From Priestia megaterium NBRC 15308 = ATCC 14581 (lineage in GTDB: Bacteria; Bacillota; Bacilli; Bacillales; Bacillaceae_H): DNA of 64,000 nucleotides. Positions 16,918 through 25,663 of this stretch are shown piece by piece. Position 1 is the first letter of the stretch; the number at the start of each line of letters is the position of its first letter. Position numbers and translations under genes: made by a program. The stretch covers positions 5,202,501 through 5,266,500 of the forward strand of contig NZ_CP009920.1 of the NCBI RefSeq assembly GCF_000832985.1. The letters run 5' to 3'. A model generated the notes under the pieces. That model had not been told where the DNA came from. It made no database searches and was given only the letters and a program-made list of their open reading frames with translations.

Positions 16918-18072
16918 TTATCTAGCAAACGCCTGCTTCGCTAAATTAACAATCGTCATATCATCCATTGGAGGGTTGTGAAGCCCAGCACGCACGTCTC
17001 TATAATAGCGCTGCAGCGGATTACTGCGCTGCAAGCTTCTCGCCCCCACGATGCGCATTGCTTTGTCGACAATCGTACAGGCACTATTGGTCACTACGTG
17101 TTTGACAGCTGCTAACTCTCCCGCTAATGCTGCTCGGTCGCTGGTTTCATCCCATTTACTTGCCACGCTGTACATAAAGTGACGCGCTTGCATAAGTTCA
17201 AGTTCCATCTCTCCTACTAACCGCTGCACATTTGGCAATTCGCTAATCGTTCCTTCAATACTATTAGGCGAATATTCTGTAGCAAATGCGACAGCATAAT
17301 CTCTTGCTGCGATGGCTGTACCCATGTAGCAAGCTGGTATATGAAGTAGCCAGCCGCTTGGCTCATTCTTTTTAAAACCACCGAGGCGTTCAACAAGAAA
17401 GTCGTGTTTAATATCGACGTTTTCTAGCACAAGATCATGACTTCCTGTTCCGCGCATTGCAATCATATCCCATGTTTCTTCTATTAAAAGTCCGCTTGTT
17501 TCACGAGGAATTAAAAATAAGCCGATCTCTTCTTCACCTTCAATGCTTGCTTTTACCAAAAAATAATTTAACACTGGAGACATCGTGGTGAATGTTTTTC
17601 GGCCATTGATTCGCCAGCCTTCTTTTGTTTTTACGGCTGTCGTTTCCGGTTTTCCTCCTCGAGTAGGACTTCCCGTCTTCGGTTCAGTTGCAGCGGTGTT
17701 AATAAGTGCACCTTTTTCTATTTCTTTAAAAATAAAATCGAGCATTTGCTGATTCCAAGGCTGTTTTTCACGCAAGTCCATTGTAATCCCCATATGCCAT
17801 CCAATACTAAGAGCCGTAGAAGCATCTCCTTGAGCAATTAATTCTTGAAATAATAAAAAATCATAAAGGCGTAATTCATTTCCGCCATATTTGCTTTCGA
17901 GAGAAAGACGTGTATAGCCCGCTTCTTTTAACTCTTGAATATTTTCAAAGGGAAACGTACCTTCTTCATCTATTTTAAAAGCTCGTTTCTTAAATTTTTC
18001 GACTAGAGGCAGCAATTTTTCATACGTAGACTCTTGATTTTTATTTACAAATGAAACACTCATTTGCTTCAT
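16918..18072 (-). CDS. Acyl-CoA dehydrogenase family flavoprotein
   Basis: A 384-residue FAD enzyme of the acyl-CoA dehydrogenase fold: helical N-terminal domain with YGGNELRLYDFLLF, middle beta domain with TEPKTGSP (substrate strand) and GWRINGRKTFTTMSPVLNYFLV, MRGTGSHDLVLENV, then a C-terminal helical bundle ending RYYRDVRAGLHNPPMDDM. The general shape matches B. subtilis YdbM-like proteins. The usual catalytic Glu near the C-terminus is not obvious, so it may act as a monooxygenase-like or divergent dehydrogenase. Single gene with its own terminator. Confidence 0.85.
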   Translation of the reverse strand: MKQMSVSFVNKNQESTYEKLLPLVEKFKKRAFKIDEEGTFPFENIQELKEAGYTRLSLESKYGGNELRLYDFLLFQELIAQGDASTALSIGWHMGITMDLREKQPWNQQMLDFIFKEIEKGALINTAATEPKTGSPTRGGKPETTAVKTKEGWRINGRKTFTTMSPVLNYFLVKASIEGEEEIGLFLIPRETSGLLIEETWDMIAMRGTGSHDLVLENVDIKHDFLVERLGGFKKNEPSGWLLHIPACYMGTAIAARDYAVAFATEYSPNSIEGTISELPNVQRLVGEMELELMQARHFMYSVASKWDETSDRAALAGELAAVKHVVTNSACTIVDKAMRIVGARSLQRSNPLQRYYRDVRAGLHNPPMDDMTIVNLAKQAFAR

Positions 18073-18261
18073 CTCCTTTTTATATGACAGAGTGTCCCTA
18101 TCGGATTAATATATAGTTCTTATCATAGCATACCTCACCTTTTCTGTGCATGTTTGGTGTATTTATCTTTCTTGTTGAATCTATTCTTTTTCCAATTTAA
18201 TGGTCTGTTTTACCTACACATTCCATACATTTAATGAAATAAAAAGAAAGGAATGGTGTGA

Positions 18262-19467
18262 ATGAATCAATGTCCAAAATGCGGGGCCAGTGCAAGCACA
18301 GACCAATTATTTTGCAATAACTGCGGCTTTTCTTTCACCGTGTCGCCAGCTGCAGCCAAGCATAAAAAGAGCTGGTATATTGGCGGGGGTATTGCGCTTA
18401 TACTTCTTTTAACTTTTGTATTTTATTTCTTTTTCTCTGGCTCAGAAGAAAAGACGGCTGACCGCTTTATTGAGGCATTAGAATCGAAAGATACAGCTGT
18501 GTTAAGAGAGTTGTTAGACTCTTCGCAGTCTACTATAGTTATTAATGACACATCTATTCAAGCTCTGTTAGACGCAACTTCCGATGGTTCTATTTTACGA
18601 GATGTTGAAAATGATTTAAAAAATAAATCGAGCATCTACTTTACAATAAAAGAACAGAAACATTCACTACTCTTCAAAAAACAGTACGTGGTTGTACCGT
18701 CATCATATTATATCTCCCTCACCACGCCAGAGGATGCAACGGTTATAGTCAATGATACAAAACAATCGATATCCAAGAATCAAACGCAAAAAATAGGGCC
18801 TTTTATGATTGGAAATTACCCGCTTACGGCTTTTTATGAAAGCTCTTATGGAAAACTTACAGACCAAACCACTGTAAATTTTCACCGACAAAAAGAAGAA
18901 AATATATCTGTGGTATTTAAAGGCGCTTACGTTACAATCTCATCGAATAGAGATGACGCTGTTTTATTCGTAAATGGAAAAAGCACGGGACTGCAGGTGA
19001 ATAGCTCATCACAAATAGGGCCTGTTGCCACGGATGGAAGCGTCACTGTTCATGCAGAAGTGCAAAAAGACGGCACAACGTTCAAAAGCAGTCCCTACAC
19101 TATTCAAAGTGAAGAAAGTATTATGTTAAATATACAAACGCCGCCCGTCGAAAAGGAAAAAACCGTCATAAAAGAACGAGAAGTGATCGTGCCTGGGCCG
19201 CGCTCTTATGCTACTTCAAGCTCTTATATTCTTCCTGGTTCGGATTCTTACAAATTAAGCTATAGTGATATTAGCAGTTTGAGCTCGAGTGAACTAAGGC
19301 TAGCTCGAAATGAAATCTATGCGCGGCATGGGTATGTATTTAAATCGAAAGATCTTCAAGCCTATTTTTATGAAAAGTCATGGTATACGCCTGATTCATC
19401 ATTTAGAGATTCCTACTTATCAAGTGTTGAAAAATACAACGTTGATTTTATTAAATCATATGAGTAA
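18262..19467 (+). CDS. TcaA-like membrane protein with zinc ribbon and YARHG domain
   Basis: A 401-residue protein. Residues 4-22 form a zinc ribbon (CPKCGASAS ... CNNCG), residues about 36-56 are a transmembrane helix, then an extracellular part with TcaA-type beta repeats (about 65-300, including VTISSNRDDAVLFVNGKSTGL), and a C-terminal YARHG domain, ARNEIYARHGYVF, near residue 350. TcaA-family proteins are linked to glycopeptide sensitivity and wall stress in staphylococci; YARHG is an extracellular ligand domain. Single gene with promoter region upstream and terminator after it. Confidence 0.88.
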   Translation: MNQCPKCGASASTDQLFCNNCGFSFTVSPAAAKHKKSWYIGGGIALILLLTFVFYFFFSGSEEKTADRFIEALESKDTAVLRELLDSSQSTIVINDTSIQALLDATSDGSILRDVENDLKNKSSIYFTIKEQKHSLLFKKQYVVVPSSYYISLTTPEDATVIVNDTKQSISKNQTQKIGPFMIGNYPLTAFYESSYGKLTDQTTVNFHRQKEENISVVFKGAYVTISSNRDDAVLFVNGKSTGLQVNSSSQIGPVATDGSVTVHAEVQKDGTTFKSSPYTIQSEESIMLNIQTPPVEKEKTVIKEREVIVPGPRSYATSSSYILPGSDSYKLSYSDISSLSSSELRLARNEIYARHGYVFKSKDLQAYFYEKSWYTPDSSFRDSYLSSVEKYNVDFIKSYE

Positions 19468-19473
19468 GGTGGC

Positions 19474-19500
19474 CTCCCCTTTTGCACAGGGGAGTTTTTT
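19474..19500 (+). terminator. Terminator of the TcaA-like gene
   Basis: CTCCCCT, loop, AGGGGAG followed by six T residues. Confidence 0.9.
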
Positions 19501-19650
19501 AATTGAAGAGAGTGCTTACTCCAACGTTTTTTTACATACCATAATCCCTATATACGTTAATAAATTTCTTATAGCCTTCTTTATTCTTTTCACTGTAAAA
19601 TATAAAGTAGATGTACATAAACTTAATACACACATAAGGAGAGATGGAGA

Positions 19651-20430
19651 ATGAATGGAATTGGACGACTTCCACAAAAGCTTAATGGCCATTTGATTTT
19701 AGAAAATATTCAAGAAACCATGATTATTGCGGATAAAGACTATCGTGTGCAGTGGATGAATGCAAGAGCAATTGAAACACTCCAGCCAGTACTTCCAATC
19801 TACCAGTTATCTCATATCGAAGAGTTAATTGGAAAGCATATGGACTTCTTTCATTCCAATTCTGAAGAAGCGGAAAAATTACTCACCTCTCTTCATACAA
19901 CCTACCGAACGCGTATAACGATTGGCAGTCAATACGTAGCAGAAGCCGTGATTCACCCTATTGATACAAAAGACGGCGAGCGTTATGGCTACTTGCTTAT
20001 GCTATTAGACTTTACAGATCAAGCCGAAGCAGAGCTTGAAAAAGAACGGTTAATTGAGGATTTGTCTACACCTTTATTAAAAATATGGGACGAGGTTTTA
20101 GCTGTGCCTATTACCGGTAAGATGGATATAGAACGTGGTAAGAAGCTAACTGAAACGGTATTGGAGGCAGTTGTAAAAGAACAGGCGCGCTATTTGCTTA
20201 TTGATTTATCTTCCCTTCATTCGTTAGATGAAGAACACGGTTATTATATTAACACGCTTCACGATGCTTTGCGTTTGATTGGTACCACTTGCCTTATTGT
20301 GGGTCTTTCTTCAAAAATGGCTCTTTCGCTTGTAGATTCTCAGTTTAATTGGCGAACATTTTCCACTGTCCAACAAAGCATCTCTTACATTTTAGAAAAA
20401 AAGAATTATCGTATTGCACCCATTTCATAA
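19651..20430 (+). CDS. PAS-STAS regulatory protein, RsbR-like
   Basis: A 259-residue protein with an N-terminal PAS domain (about 17-130; NIQETMIIADKDYRVQWMNARAIETL is the PAS entry) and a C-terminal STAS domain (about 140-255; VLAVPITGKMDIERGKKLTETVLEAVVKEQARYLLIDLSSL). This layout belongs to stressosome-type RsbR paralogues and blue-light or redox co-antagonists. The usual phosphorylated Thr motif (DITG or DxTGV) reads DLSSLHS, a candidate Ser or weakened site. No rsbS/rsbT partner is adjacent. AAGGAGAG precedes ATG 19651. Confidence 0.82.
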   Translation: MNGIGRLPQKLNGHLILENIQETMIIADKDYRVQWMNARAIETLQPVLPIYQLSHIEELIGKHMDFFHSNSEEAEKLLTSLHTTYRTRITIGSQYVAEAVIHPIDTKDGERYGYLLMLLDFTDQAEAELEKERLIEDLSTPLLKIWDEVLAVPITGKMDIERGKKLTETVLEAVVKEQARYLLIDLSSLHSLDEEHGYYINTLHDALRLIGTTCLIVGLSSKMALSLVDSQFNWRTFSTVQQSISYILEKKNYRIAPIS

Positions 20431-20459
20431 GCCCATCATATCATTAAGTAATCCTCTCT

Positions 20460-20494
20460 CAATCGCTTTTTCCTTCAATCGGAAAAGGCGATTT
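20460..20494 (+). terminator. Terminator of the PAS-STAS gene
   Basis: AATCGCTTTTTCC / GGAAAAGGCGATT stem with one G-T pair, then TTTTAG; short T tail, so of moderate strength. Confidence 0.6.
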
Positions 20495-20513
20495 TAGTTA
20501 TGAGGAATTGTGA

Positions 20514-20541
20514 ACGTTTAGGCACTTATCATCATAGGATA
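20514..20541 (+). promoter_or_regulatory. Candidate sigma-K promoter
   Basis: AC at 20514-20515, 17-bp spacer, then CATAGGATA at 20533-20541, which fits the sigma-K -10 CATANNNTA with no mismatch. It lies 33 bp before the first GerP-like gene, so expression late in the mother cell is predicted. Confidence 0.6.
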
Positions 20542-20573
20542 CATTAATCAACCATAGAAAAGGGTGAGAGCGA

Positions 20574-20816
20574 ATGCCAAGTGTTATTAACATTTATAAT
20601 TTAAAGATCAACAGTATCTCAAGCAACGGTTCTGTCAACATTGGCGAAGCACTCCATAACAGTCACACGGCTCATTCAAAATCCACTGGTACGAACTCTT
20701 CTTATGGCGATGTCTCACCTGCTTCCTCGAAAATGCGAAACATTTATATCGATCCTGATACAAATGACCAAACAGATATTGCAAACGTTGATCATGTCAA
20801 TGGTTATCAGCAGTGA
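20574..20816 (+). CDS. GerPA/GerPF family spore germination protein
   Basis: An 80-residue small soluble protein whose INSISSNGSVNIGEALHNSHTAHSKSTG and final DPDTNDQTDIAN stretch match the GerPA/GerPF fold. GerP proteins sit in the spore coat and let germinants pass to the inner receptors. A GGGTGAG ribosome site precedes ATG 20574. First gene of a five-gene set of coat-like proteins; sigma-K-like promoter upstream. Which of GerPA or GerPF it parallels cannot be decided here. Confidence 0.85.
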   Translation: MPSVINIYNLKINSISSNGSVNIGEALHNSHTAHSKSTGTNSSYGDVSPASSKMRNIYIDPDTNDQTDIANVDHVNGYQQ

Positions 20817-20923
20817 TATAGGGCAATGCTTGTCAACAGCATGACGACAAACGGTGAATACATTCTCTCTGAACGCAATAGACTGTTGGAGTAGAATGAA
20901 TAAAAACAGTAAGGAGTCTCTTT

Positions 20924-21166
20924 ATGCCTCTTCAAATTAACGTTTTTAATATCGTAACAAACGGTGTCACGCAAAACGCAAATATTGATTTTGGTTCCAC
21001 CATTCAAAACAGTCACACGGCGAACTCAAAGTTTAACGGCGCGAATTTCTCTTTAGGTAACTTCTCTCCTACTTGCTCTCAAATGAATACGGGCGTGTTA
21101 GATCCTGATGTAAGTGATCAAGATCAAATTGCAAACCCTTCAGCTCCAATTGGAAATCAAATTTAG
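20924..21166 (+). CDS. GerPA/GerPF family spore germination protein, second copy
   Basis: An 80-residue paralogue of the preceding protein: INVFNIVTNGVTQNANIDFGSTIQNSHTANSKFNG and DPDVSDQDQIANPS align to it along the whole length, about a third identical. AAGGAGT precedes ATG 20924. The two genes probably arose by tandem duplication. Role as for the neighbour: coat-located germinant permeability (family knowledge). Confidence 0.85.
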   Translation: MPLQINVFNIVTNGVTQNANIDFGSTIQNSHTANSKFNGANFSLGNFSPTCSQMNTGVLDPDVSDQDQIANPSAPIGNQI

Positions 21167-21217
21167 CTTTAACAATTTTGTTAGTTTACTTGGCACATTA
21201 CAAGGAGGTGTGTAAAT

Positions 21218-21721
21218 ATGTTTCCATTTGGAAAGTCTCCTTTTAAAGGAATGATGGAAAATATCCCAAAAGGAATGGCATCTAAAGACATGAATAAGTA
21301 TATTCAACAAATGATTTCTTCTACGATGTCCCATTCTTTTCCGGATTTTATGCAAGGAAATGAATTCTTTAAGCAAGCTCAAGACATGATGAAAGAACAG
21401 CAGGATGTGGGAAATGAAGGTCAAGGACAACAGCTAAGAAGGTTTGATTCAAACGTCATCAATACATTAGACGAATGCATTGTTCAGTTGAAAATCCCTA
21501 ATCGCGATATTGTATCAAGCATTAAAGTCTATCATACTCCATACGTGTGCACGATTGAAGGAATAGATGGAGAAGAATCCTTCAAAGAAGAAATTCAGCT
21601 TCCTTGTTCGGTTCGCAAAAAAGGTACGCGCGCCGTATATCGTTCCGGAGTGTTGGAAATCCGGATGCCTAAACATGTTAATATTCCTATGTCTCAAATA
21701 GACGTCCACGATTTAGATTAA
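21218..21721 (+). CDS. Hsp20-like spore protein
   Basis: A 167-residue protein starting behind the very strong AAGGAGGTG site. The N-terminal part (1-75) is Met-rich and helical; the C-terminal part (about 80-160) has alpha-crystallin-type strands (ECIVQLKIPNRDIVSSIKVYHTPYVCTIEGI, ending SGVLEIRMPK). It resembles degenerate small heat-shock proteins of the spore coat such as GerT or CotM; the exact match is inference. It follows the GerP-like genes and has its own terminator. Confidence 0.7.
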   Translation: MFPFGKSPFKGMMENIPKGMASKDMNKYIQQMISSTMSHSFPDFMQGNEFFKQAQDMMKEQQDVGNEGQGQQLRRFDSNVINTLDECIVQLKIPNRDIVSSIKVYHTPYVCTIEGIDGEESFKEEIQLPCSVRKKGTRAVYRSGVLEIRMPKHVNIPMSQIDVHDLD

Positions 21722-21736
21722 AGTGGACGTTTTTTT
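21702..21736 (+). terminator. Terminator inside and after the Hsp20-like gene
   Basis: ACGTCCAC (21702-21709) pairs with GTGGACGT (21723-21730), followed by seven T residues. The first arm lies in the last codons. Confidence 0.85.
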
Positions 21737-21810
21737 CTGTTTTCATGCATACATATAAAATAGAAAGCTGCAAAAGGCCTTGTTTTATTTTTTTAAAGAA
21801 GGTGACAAAT

Positions 21811-22236
21811 ATGAATCACGGAAAATTTAAAAAGTGGGCAGAAACGTTACAAGAAGAAAACCATACGAAATTTTGGGAAAAGATTTTTGATGATGATCAT
21901 GAAGAAAAGAATGATACGGAAGCAGATGCTTCTCCTCAGATTGTAAATGAGTATCGAGATTATCCTTTAATTGATGTATATGAATGGGCAAATCAACTGT
22001 TAGTTGTAATTGAAATACCCGGTGCTAAACGAACAGACGTCGAATTGACTATGCACGAAAATACTTTACACATATCCGGTTCATCTCTTTTAACCGTGAA
22101 GGATGCAAATGTTCTTCACAAAGAAAGACGTGAAGGAACGTTTCAACGATCAATTATCCTTCCACCTGCTGTAGAGGAAGCGCCGTGTCACGCATCATTT
22201 AAAGATGGTCTTTTGCATGTGAAATTTGATTTGTAA
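21811..22236 (+). CDS. Hsp20/alpha-crystallin-type protein, GerT-like
   Basis: A 141-residue protein. ATG 21811 follows AAGAAGGTG, so the longer upstream frame from 21745 is rejected. The alpha-crystallin domain is clear: PLIDVYEWANQLLVVIEIPGAKRTDVELTMHENTLHISGSSLL, a central loop KERREGTFQRSIILP, and DGLLHVKFDL. The C-terminal IXI tail of chaperone-active family members is absent. In this neighbourhood a coat or germination role like GerT is the best guess. Confidence 0.8.
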   Translation: MNHGKFKKWAETLQEENHTKFWEKIFDDDHEEKNDTEADASPQIVNEYRDYPLIDVYEWANQLLVVIEIPGAKRTDVELTMHENTLHISGSSLLTVKDANVLHKERREGTFQRSIILPPAVEEAPCHASFKDGLLHVKFDL

Positions 22237-22280
22237 TTTATTGTGCAGAACTATACGTAGCATGAAAGGCAGGGAATTTC

Positions 22281-23102
22281 ATGTTTTCTAAGTGGTTTAA
22301 ACAATCGCCTAAAATTGAAACAGTCCGCAAAATAAATCCGTCTTCCCTTCCAACCAAAAAAAAAGTAAGTCCCATAGACCAACGTTCTAATCAAAAGCGG
22401 AAAGAATTACCCAAAAAGATGAAAACTAAAAAACAGTCTAATCTAAAGAACCCTTCTCAGCAGCCAAAGAAGTTGTCTAGCCAAACGGAGCCTAAGACAT
22501 CTGCTGAAGCTGAAGTCACAAAACCTGCTCTTTCGTCAGATTCAGCGCTGAACCTGCAGGGAATTATTGATCAAGTGACGCGTTTAACCGACGCGATCCC
22601 TAAAATAGAAGAGCTTCATCAGCAATTACATGAATCAGCTCACCTTATTCAATCACTGTCTCAACTGCACGAGCAAACAGCTCATTTACTCTCGGCTATG
22701 CAGTCAGCTCCTAATTTCGAGGCTATTCAAAATCAGCTCTCTGCGTTAAAGGAAGAATCTTCTAATACCGCCTTATATGAGATGGTGAAAACTCTTGACA
22801 AAAAGATTGATGAAGTAACTCAGCCAAAGCAGTCCATTGTTGTTGAAAAAATCATGGTCGAAAAAGTATTGTTAGACAAAATTGATCTTAGTAATAATTT
22901 CGGCCAGCTAGGCATTAAAGATTTGACGGGTCACTTAAACATCGGCACCACTTACAGCGCTGACTCTGATCAAGTAGATGAAGAAGTCAAAGACTTGTTT
23001 TCTGTTAAGCTAAAAGAAAAAAAGGTTGATGAACATACAACTGAAACAACGATGAGTTCAGGAGGTGAACCAGAAAAATCTGATGATCACTCCGAAGAAT
23101 AA
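22281..23102 (+). CDS. GerPC-like C-terminal domain protein with lysine-rich N-terminus
   Basis: A 273-residue protein. Residues 1-70 are very rich in Lys, Pro, Ser and Gln and probably disordered; about 95-170 is coiled coil; 190-225 reads VEKIMVEKVLLDKIDLSNNFGQLGIKDLTGHLNIGTTY, which resembles the GerPC C-terminal motif. It may tether the GerPA/PF-like neighbours as GerPC does in the gerP operon. The acidic tail is unassigned. It ends at a shared terminator. The family call is moderate; a coat or germination role is inference. Confidence 0.6.
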   Translation: MFSKWFKQSPKIETVRKINPSSLPTKKKVSPIDQRSNQKRKELPKKMKTKKQSNLKNPSQQPKKLSSQTEPKTSAEAEVTKPALSSDSALNLQGIIDQVTRLTDAIPKIEELHQQLHESAHLIQSLSQLHEQTAHLLSAMQSAPNFEAIQNQLSALKEESSNTALYEMVKTLDKKIDEVTQPKQSIVVEKIMVEKVLLDKIDLSNNFGQLGIKDLTGHLNIGTTYSADSDQVDEEVKDLFSVKLKEKKVDEHTTETTMSSGGEPEKSDDHSEE

Positions 23103-23148
23103 AAAATGACCGCTACTGCTTATTTAAAGCAATTGTCGGTCATTTTTG
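23102..23148. terminator. Bidirectional terminator between convergent operons
   Basis: AAAAATGACCG / CGGTCATTTTT arms enclose the last codons of the minus-strand ABC gene; A and T runs allow use from both sides. Confidence 0.75.
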
Positions 23149-24403
23149 TTTCCATAAATAGTTGTAATTCTTTTTGGAGGCGTTCCATTAAGAACTCTGA
23201 AATTTCTTCTTGATTTTCTTCTTTATGATGAGATGATGCTACAGCAATACGTCCTGTTTTCCCTAAGAAAGCCCGGTATTCAATTACCTTCATCGCTGCA
23301 TGAAGTAAGTTCGCGTCCGAAAGCGGTGTATTTGTTAGTAGAACAATATTCATTTCATTCTCTTTTTGTCCATGTGTCAGCACAGTCAGCCACGAGTAAC
23401 CTTTATCGTCTTTTAAGCGAACTTCATGACTGGATAAAGACGCAGATTTCCACGCCGCGTTAGCACTGCTTTGCTGTTGAACAATTTCTTGACACCAGTC
23501 TAGGCCTGTTTCATTTGAACCCAGTGAAAGAGTTCTCAAAGGACGAACAAAGGATAAACATAGGTTGCCCGGTTCCTTTTGTAACTGATATAACTCATGA
23601 AAGTCCGTCTCTGGATATTGATACGGCGGCACAAAAGCAATTTGCCGCTTGTTCACAGCGGGATGGTGAAATACATGCAAATCAACCCCATATACTCTTT
23701 TTAACGTAGCTGCATCCTGAAAAATAGCATCCATCCCCGTTTCTTCTACTCTTCCATCTTTCAGTAACACAGCATTATCTGCAAACAGCGAGGCGATGTT
23801 GAGATCATGCAAAATGGCCAGAACCGTTAAGCTCATTTCCTGCTGTAACGTTTTTAGCAGCTGAAGCAGTTCCATCGTATGTTTTACATCTAAGTGATTC
23901 GTTGGTTCATCAAGAAGTAAGTAGTCAGGTTCTTGCGCCAGTGCTTTAGCCAGTAAAACCCGCTGTTTTTCTCCACCGCTCAGCGATTGAAAAGTATGAT
24001 TTCTATAGTGCCAAACATTTGTTAATTTCATCACGCTTTCCACCACTTCTTCATCCTGTGCTGATACAGTGCTAAACAATCCTTTTGCCTGATAAGGGTA
24101 ACGTCCAAGTGAAACAATTTCTTGAACCGTAAATTCTAGCCCAATTTGATTTTCTTGCGTCATGACTGCAACTTTTTGCGCCAGCTGTTTTGGTGAATAA
24201 GCCTTCACTGACTTTCCTTCTACCTTCACTTCGCCTGATTGAATGGTTAATACATTCATAATCAAGCGAATAAGCGTTGTTTTCCCGCTTCCATTTGGTC
24301 CTAGTAAAGCGACAAAAGAACCTTTGTCTACGGTGAACGTGATGTCACGAACGGTCGGCTGCTGCCTATCGTATCCTCCTGTCACATTATATAGTTCAAT
24401 CAT
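23120..24403 (-). CDS. btuD: Cobalamin-type ABC ATPase with CbiZ-like C-terminal domain
   Basis: A 427-residue fusion. Residues 1-250 are a FecE/BtuD-type ATPase: Walker A GPNGSGKTT, signature LSGGEKQRV, Walker B YLLLDEPTNHLD, His-switch LAILHDLN. Residues 260-415 resemble the adenosylcobinamide amidohydrolase (CbiZ) fold, with NIVLLTNTPLSDANLLHAAMKVIEYRAFL as the closest part. B. subtilis YvrA has the same plan. This couples uptake of cobinamide or cobalamin precursors to salvage. It overlaps btuC by 4 bp. The tail is divergent from active CbiZ, so enzymatic activity is uncertain. Confidence 0.82.
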   Translation of the reverse strand: MIELYNVTGGYDRQQPTVRDITFTVDKGSFVALLGPNGSGKTTLIRLIMNVLTIQSGEVKVEGKSVKAYSPKQLAQKVAVMTQENQIGLEFTVQEIVSLGRYPYQAKGLFSTVSAQDEEVVESVMKLTNVWHYRNHTFQSLSGGEKQRVLLAKALAQEPDYLLLDEPTNHLDVKHTMELLQLLKTLQQEMSLTVLAILHDLNIASLFADNAVLLKDGRVEETGMDAIFQDAATLKRVYGVDLHVFHHPAVNKRQIAFVPPYQYPETDFHELYQLQKEPGNLCLSFVRPLRTLSLGSNETGLDWCQEIVQQQSSANAAWKSASLSSHEVRLKDDKGYSWLTVLTHGQKENEMNIVLLTNTPLSDANLLHAAMKVIEYRAFLGKTGRIAVASSHHKEENQEEISEFLMERLQKELQLFMETKMTDNCFK

Positions 24404-25458
24404 GATATTCCTCTTTTCCGCATACGTTCTTTTACAAGGAGCAGGGTAAAGATTGGCGAACCAATTAAGGCGGTTACGACTCCAATCGGCAGTTCACGAG
24501 GTTCTAATATCGTTCGTGCCAATAAATCTGCTAAAACCAAATAACTTCCTCCAATTAAAATAGAAAGCGGCAGTACATGCTTATGATTAGCTCCCGCTAC
24601 GAGACGCACTACATGGGGGATAACTAAGCCAACAAATCCAATTGCCCCAGATACTGATACCGCAGCCCCTGTTAATACGGATGCACCTATTAAAATCATT
24701 CTTTTTTTCTTCTTTACGTCTATTCCCATAAACTGAGCGGATTGATCGCCAAATGCTAAGCCGTTCAGCTCTTTTACATGTAACAACAGCATAATTGTAC
24801 CAATCAAAAAGAACGGCCCTAAAATTTGAATATGAGACCATCCTCTCATTGATACGCTTCCCATTAGCCAATATAAAACCTGTCTTACATCTTCTTCGGG
24901 AGAAAGAGCCACAATTAATGAAATAAGCGCGCTCATAAAGGATGATAAAATAATCCCCGCTAAGATGATGGTTTCATTGGCCAAATTGCCGCTTGCGAGT
25001 TTCGTAATACCAAAAACTAAAAGAAGAGTAATAAAACCAGATACAATGCCGACTACAGGCAGCGTGAAGATAGACAAACCAAAAATACTCCAATGAAAAT
25101 AAATTGCCATGACAGAGCCAAGGGTTGCACCTGAGGAAACCCCAATCGTATAAGGATCAGCAAGAGAGTTTCTTAATAGCCCTTGAAAGGCAGCCCCTGC
25201 TATTGAAAGCGAAGCTCCTACTAAAAATGCCACCAGTACTCTTGGAAAACGAATTTGCCAAATGATTAAATCCATGTTTTCGGGACCGTGATATAAGGAT
25301 AGCCCGGTAAGGTGGCCAATAATAATTTTGATTGTATCTCCTACGGTTAACGAAACTGTACCAATAAATACGCCCATAATTACCGAAGTACATACAATAA
25401 ATAAACTGACTATGTATAAAATAGATACTTTGTTAAAAAAAATACGTTTAAAAATCAA
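24400..25458 (-). CDS. btuC: BtuC/FecCD family permease for cobalamin-type compounds
   Basis: A 352-residue permease with about ten transmembrane helices. Family marks: RFPRVLVAFLVGASLSIAGAAFQGLLRNSLADPYTIGVSSGA near residue 70-115 and AISGAIGFVGLVIPHVVRLVAG-type coupling loop (here VSGAIGFVGLVIPHVVRLVAG). It forms the channel with the overlapping ATPase. No BtuF substrate-binding protein gene is present between 25459 and 25663 or elsewhere in the window. The 205 bp before the cobQ stop carry no gene. Confidence 0.88.
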   Translation of the reverse strand: MIFKRIFFNKVSILYIVSLFIVCTSVIMGVFIGTVSLTVGDTIKIIIGHLTGLSLYHGPENMDLIIWQIRFPRVLVAFLVGASLSIAGAAFQGLLRNSLADPYTIGVSSGATLGSVMAIYFHWSIFGLSIFTLPVVGIVSGFITLLLVFGITKLASGNLANETIILAGIILSSFMSALISLIVALSPEEDVRQVLYWLMGSVSMRGWSHIQILGPFFLIGTIMLLLHVKELNGLAFGDQSAQFMGIDVKKKKRMILIGASVLTGAAVSVSGAIGFVGLVIPHVVRLVAGANHKHVLPLSILIGGSYLVLADLLARTILEPRELPIGVVTALIGSPIFTLLLVKERMRKRGIS

Positions 25459-25663
25459 TACGTTCAGCTCCTCTAGGAAACGAGGCGTGATGTTTTATAT
25501 TACATTAACCATTCATTTTCCTGTCCATAAACCATGCTTCCACCATGCATTAAGTTGGAAACAATCATCTTTTATTTGTTATGAGTGCTAGACTGTTGAA
25601 CTAGGCAACGTAGAATAGCGTACTAAAGTTCTCGGCAAAAAAACAAGCGAAAGCCTCTACAAG

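Noticed and set aside
19310..19654. 114-codon plus-strand frame overlapping the TcaA-like gene
   Set aside because: Out of frame with the YARHG domain and crosses the terminator.
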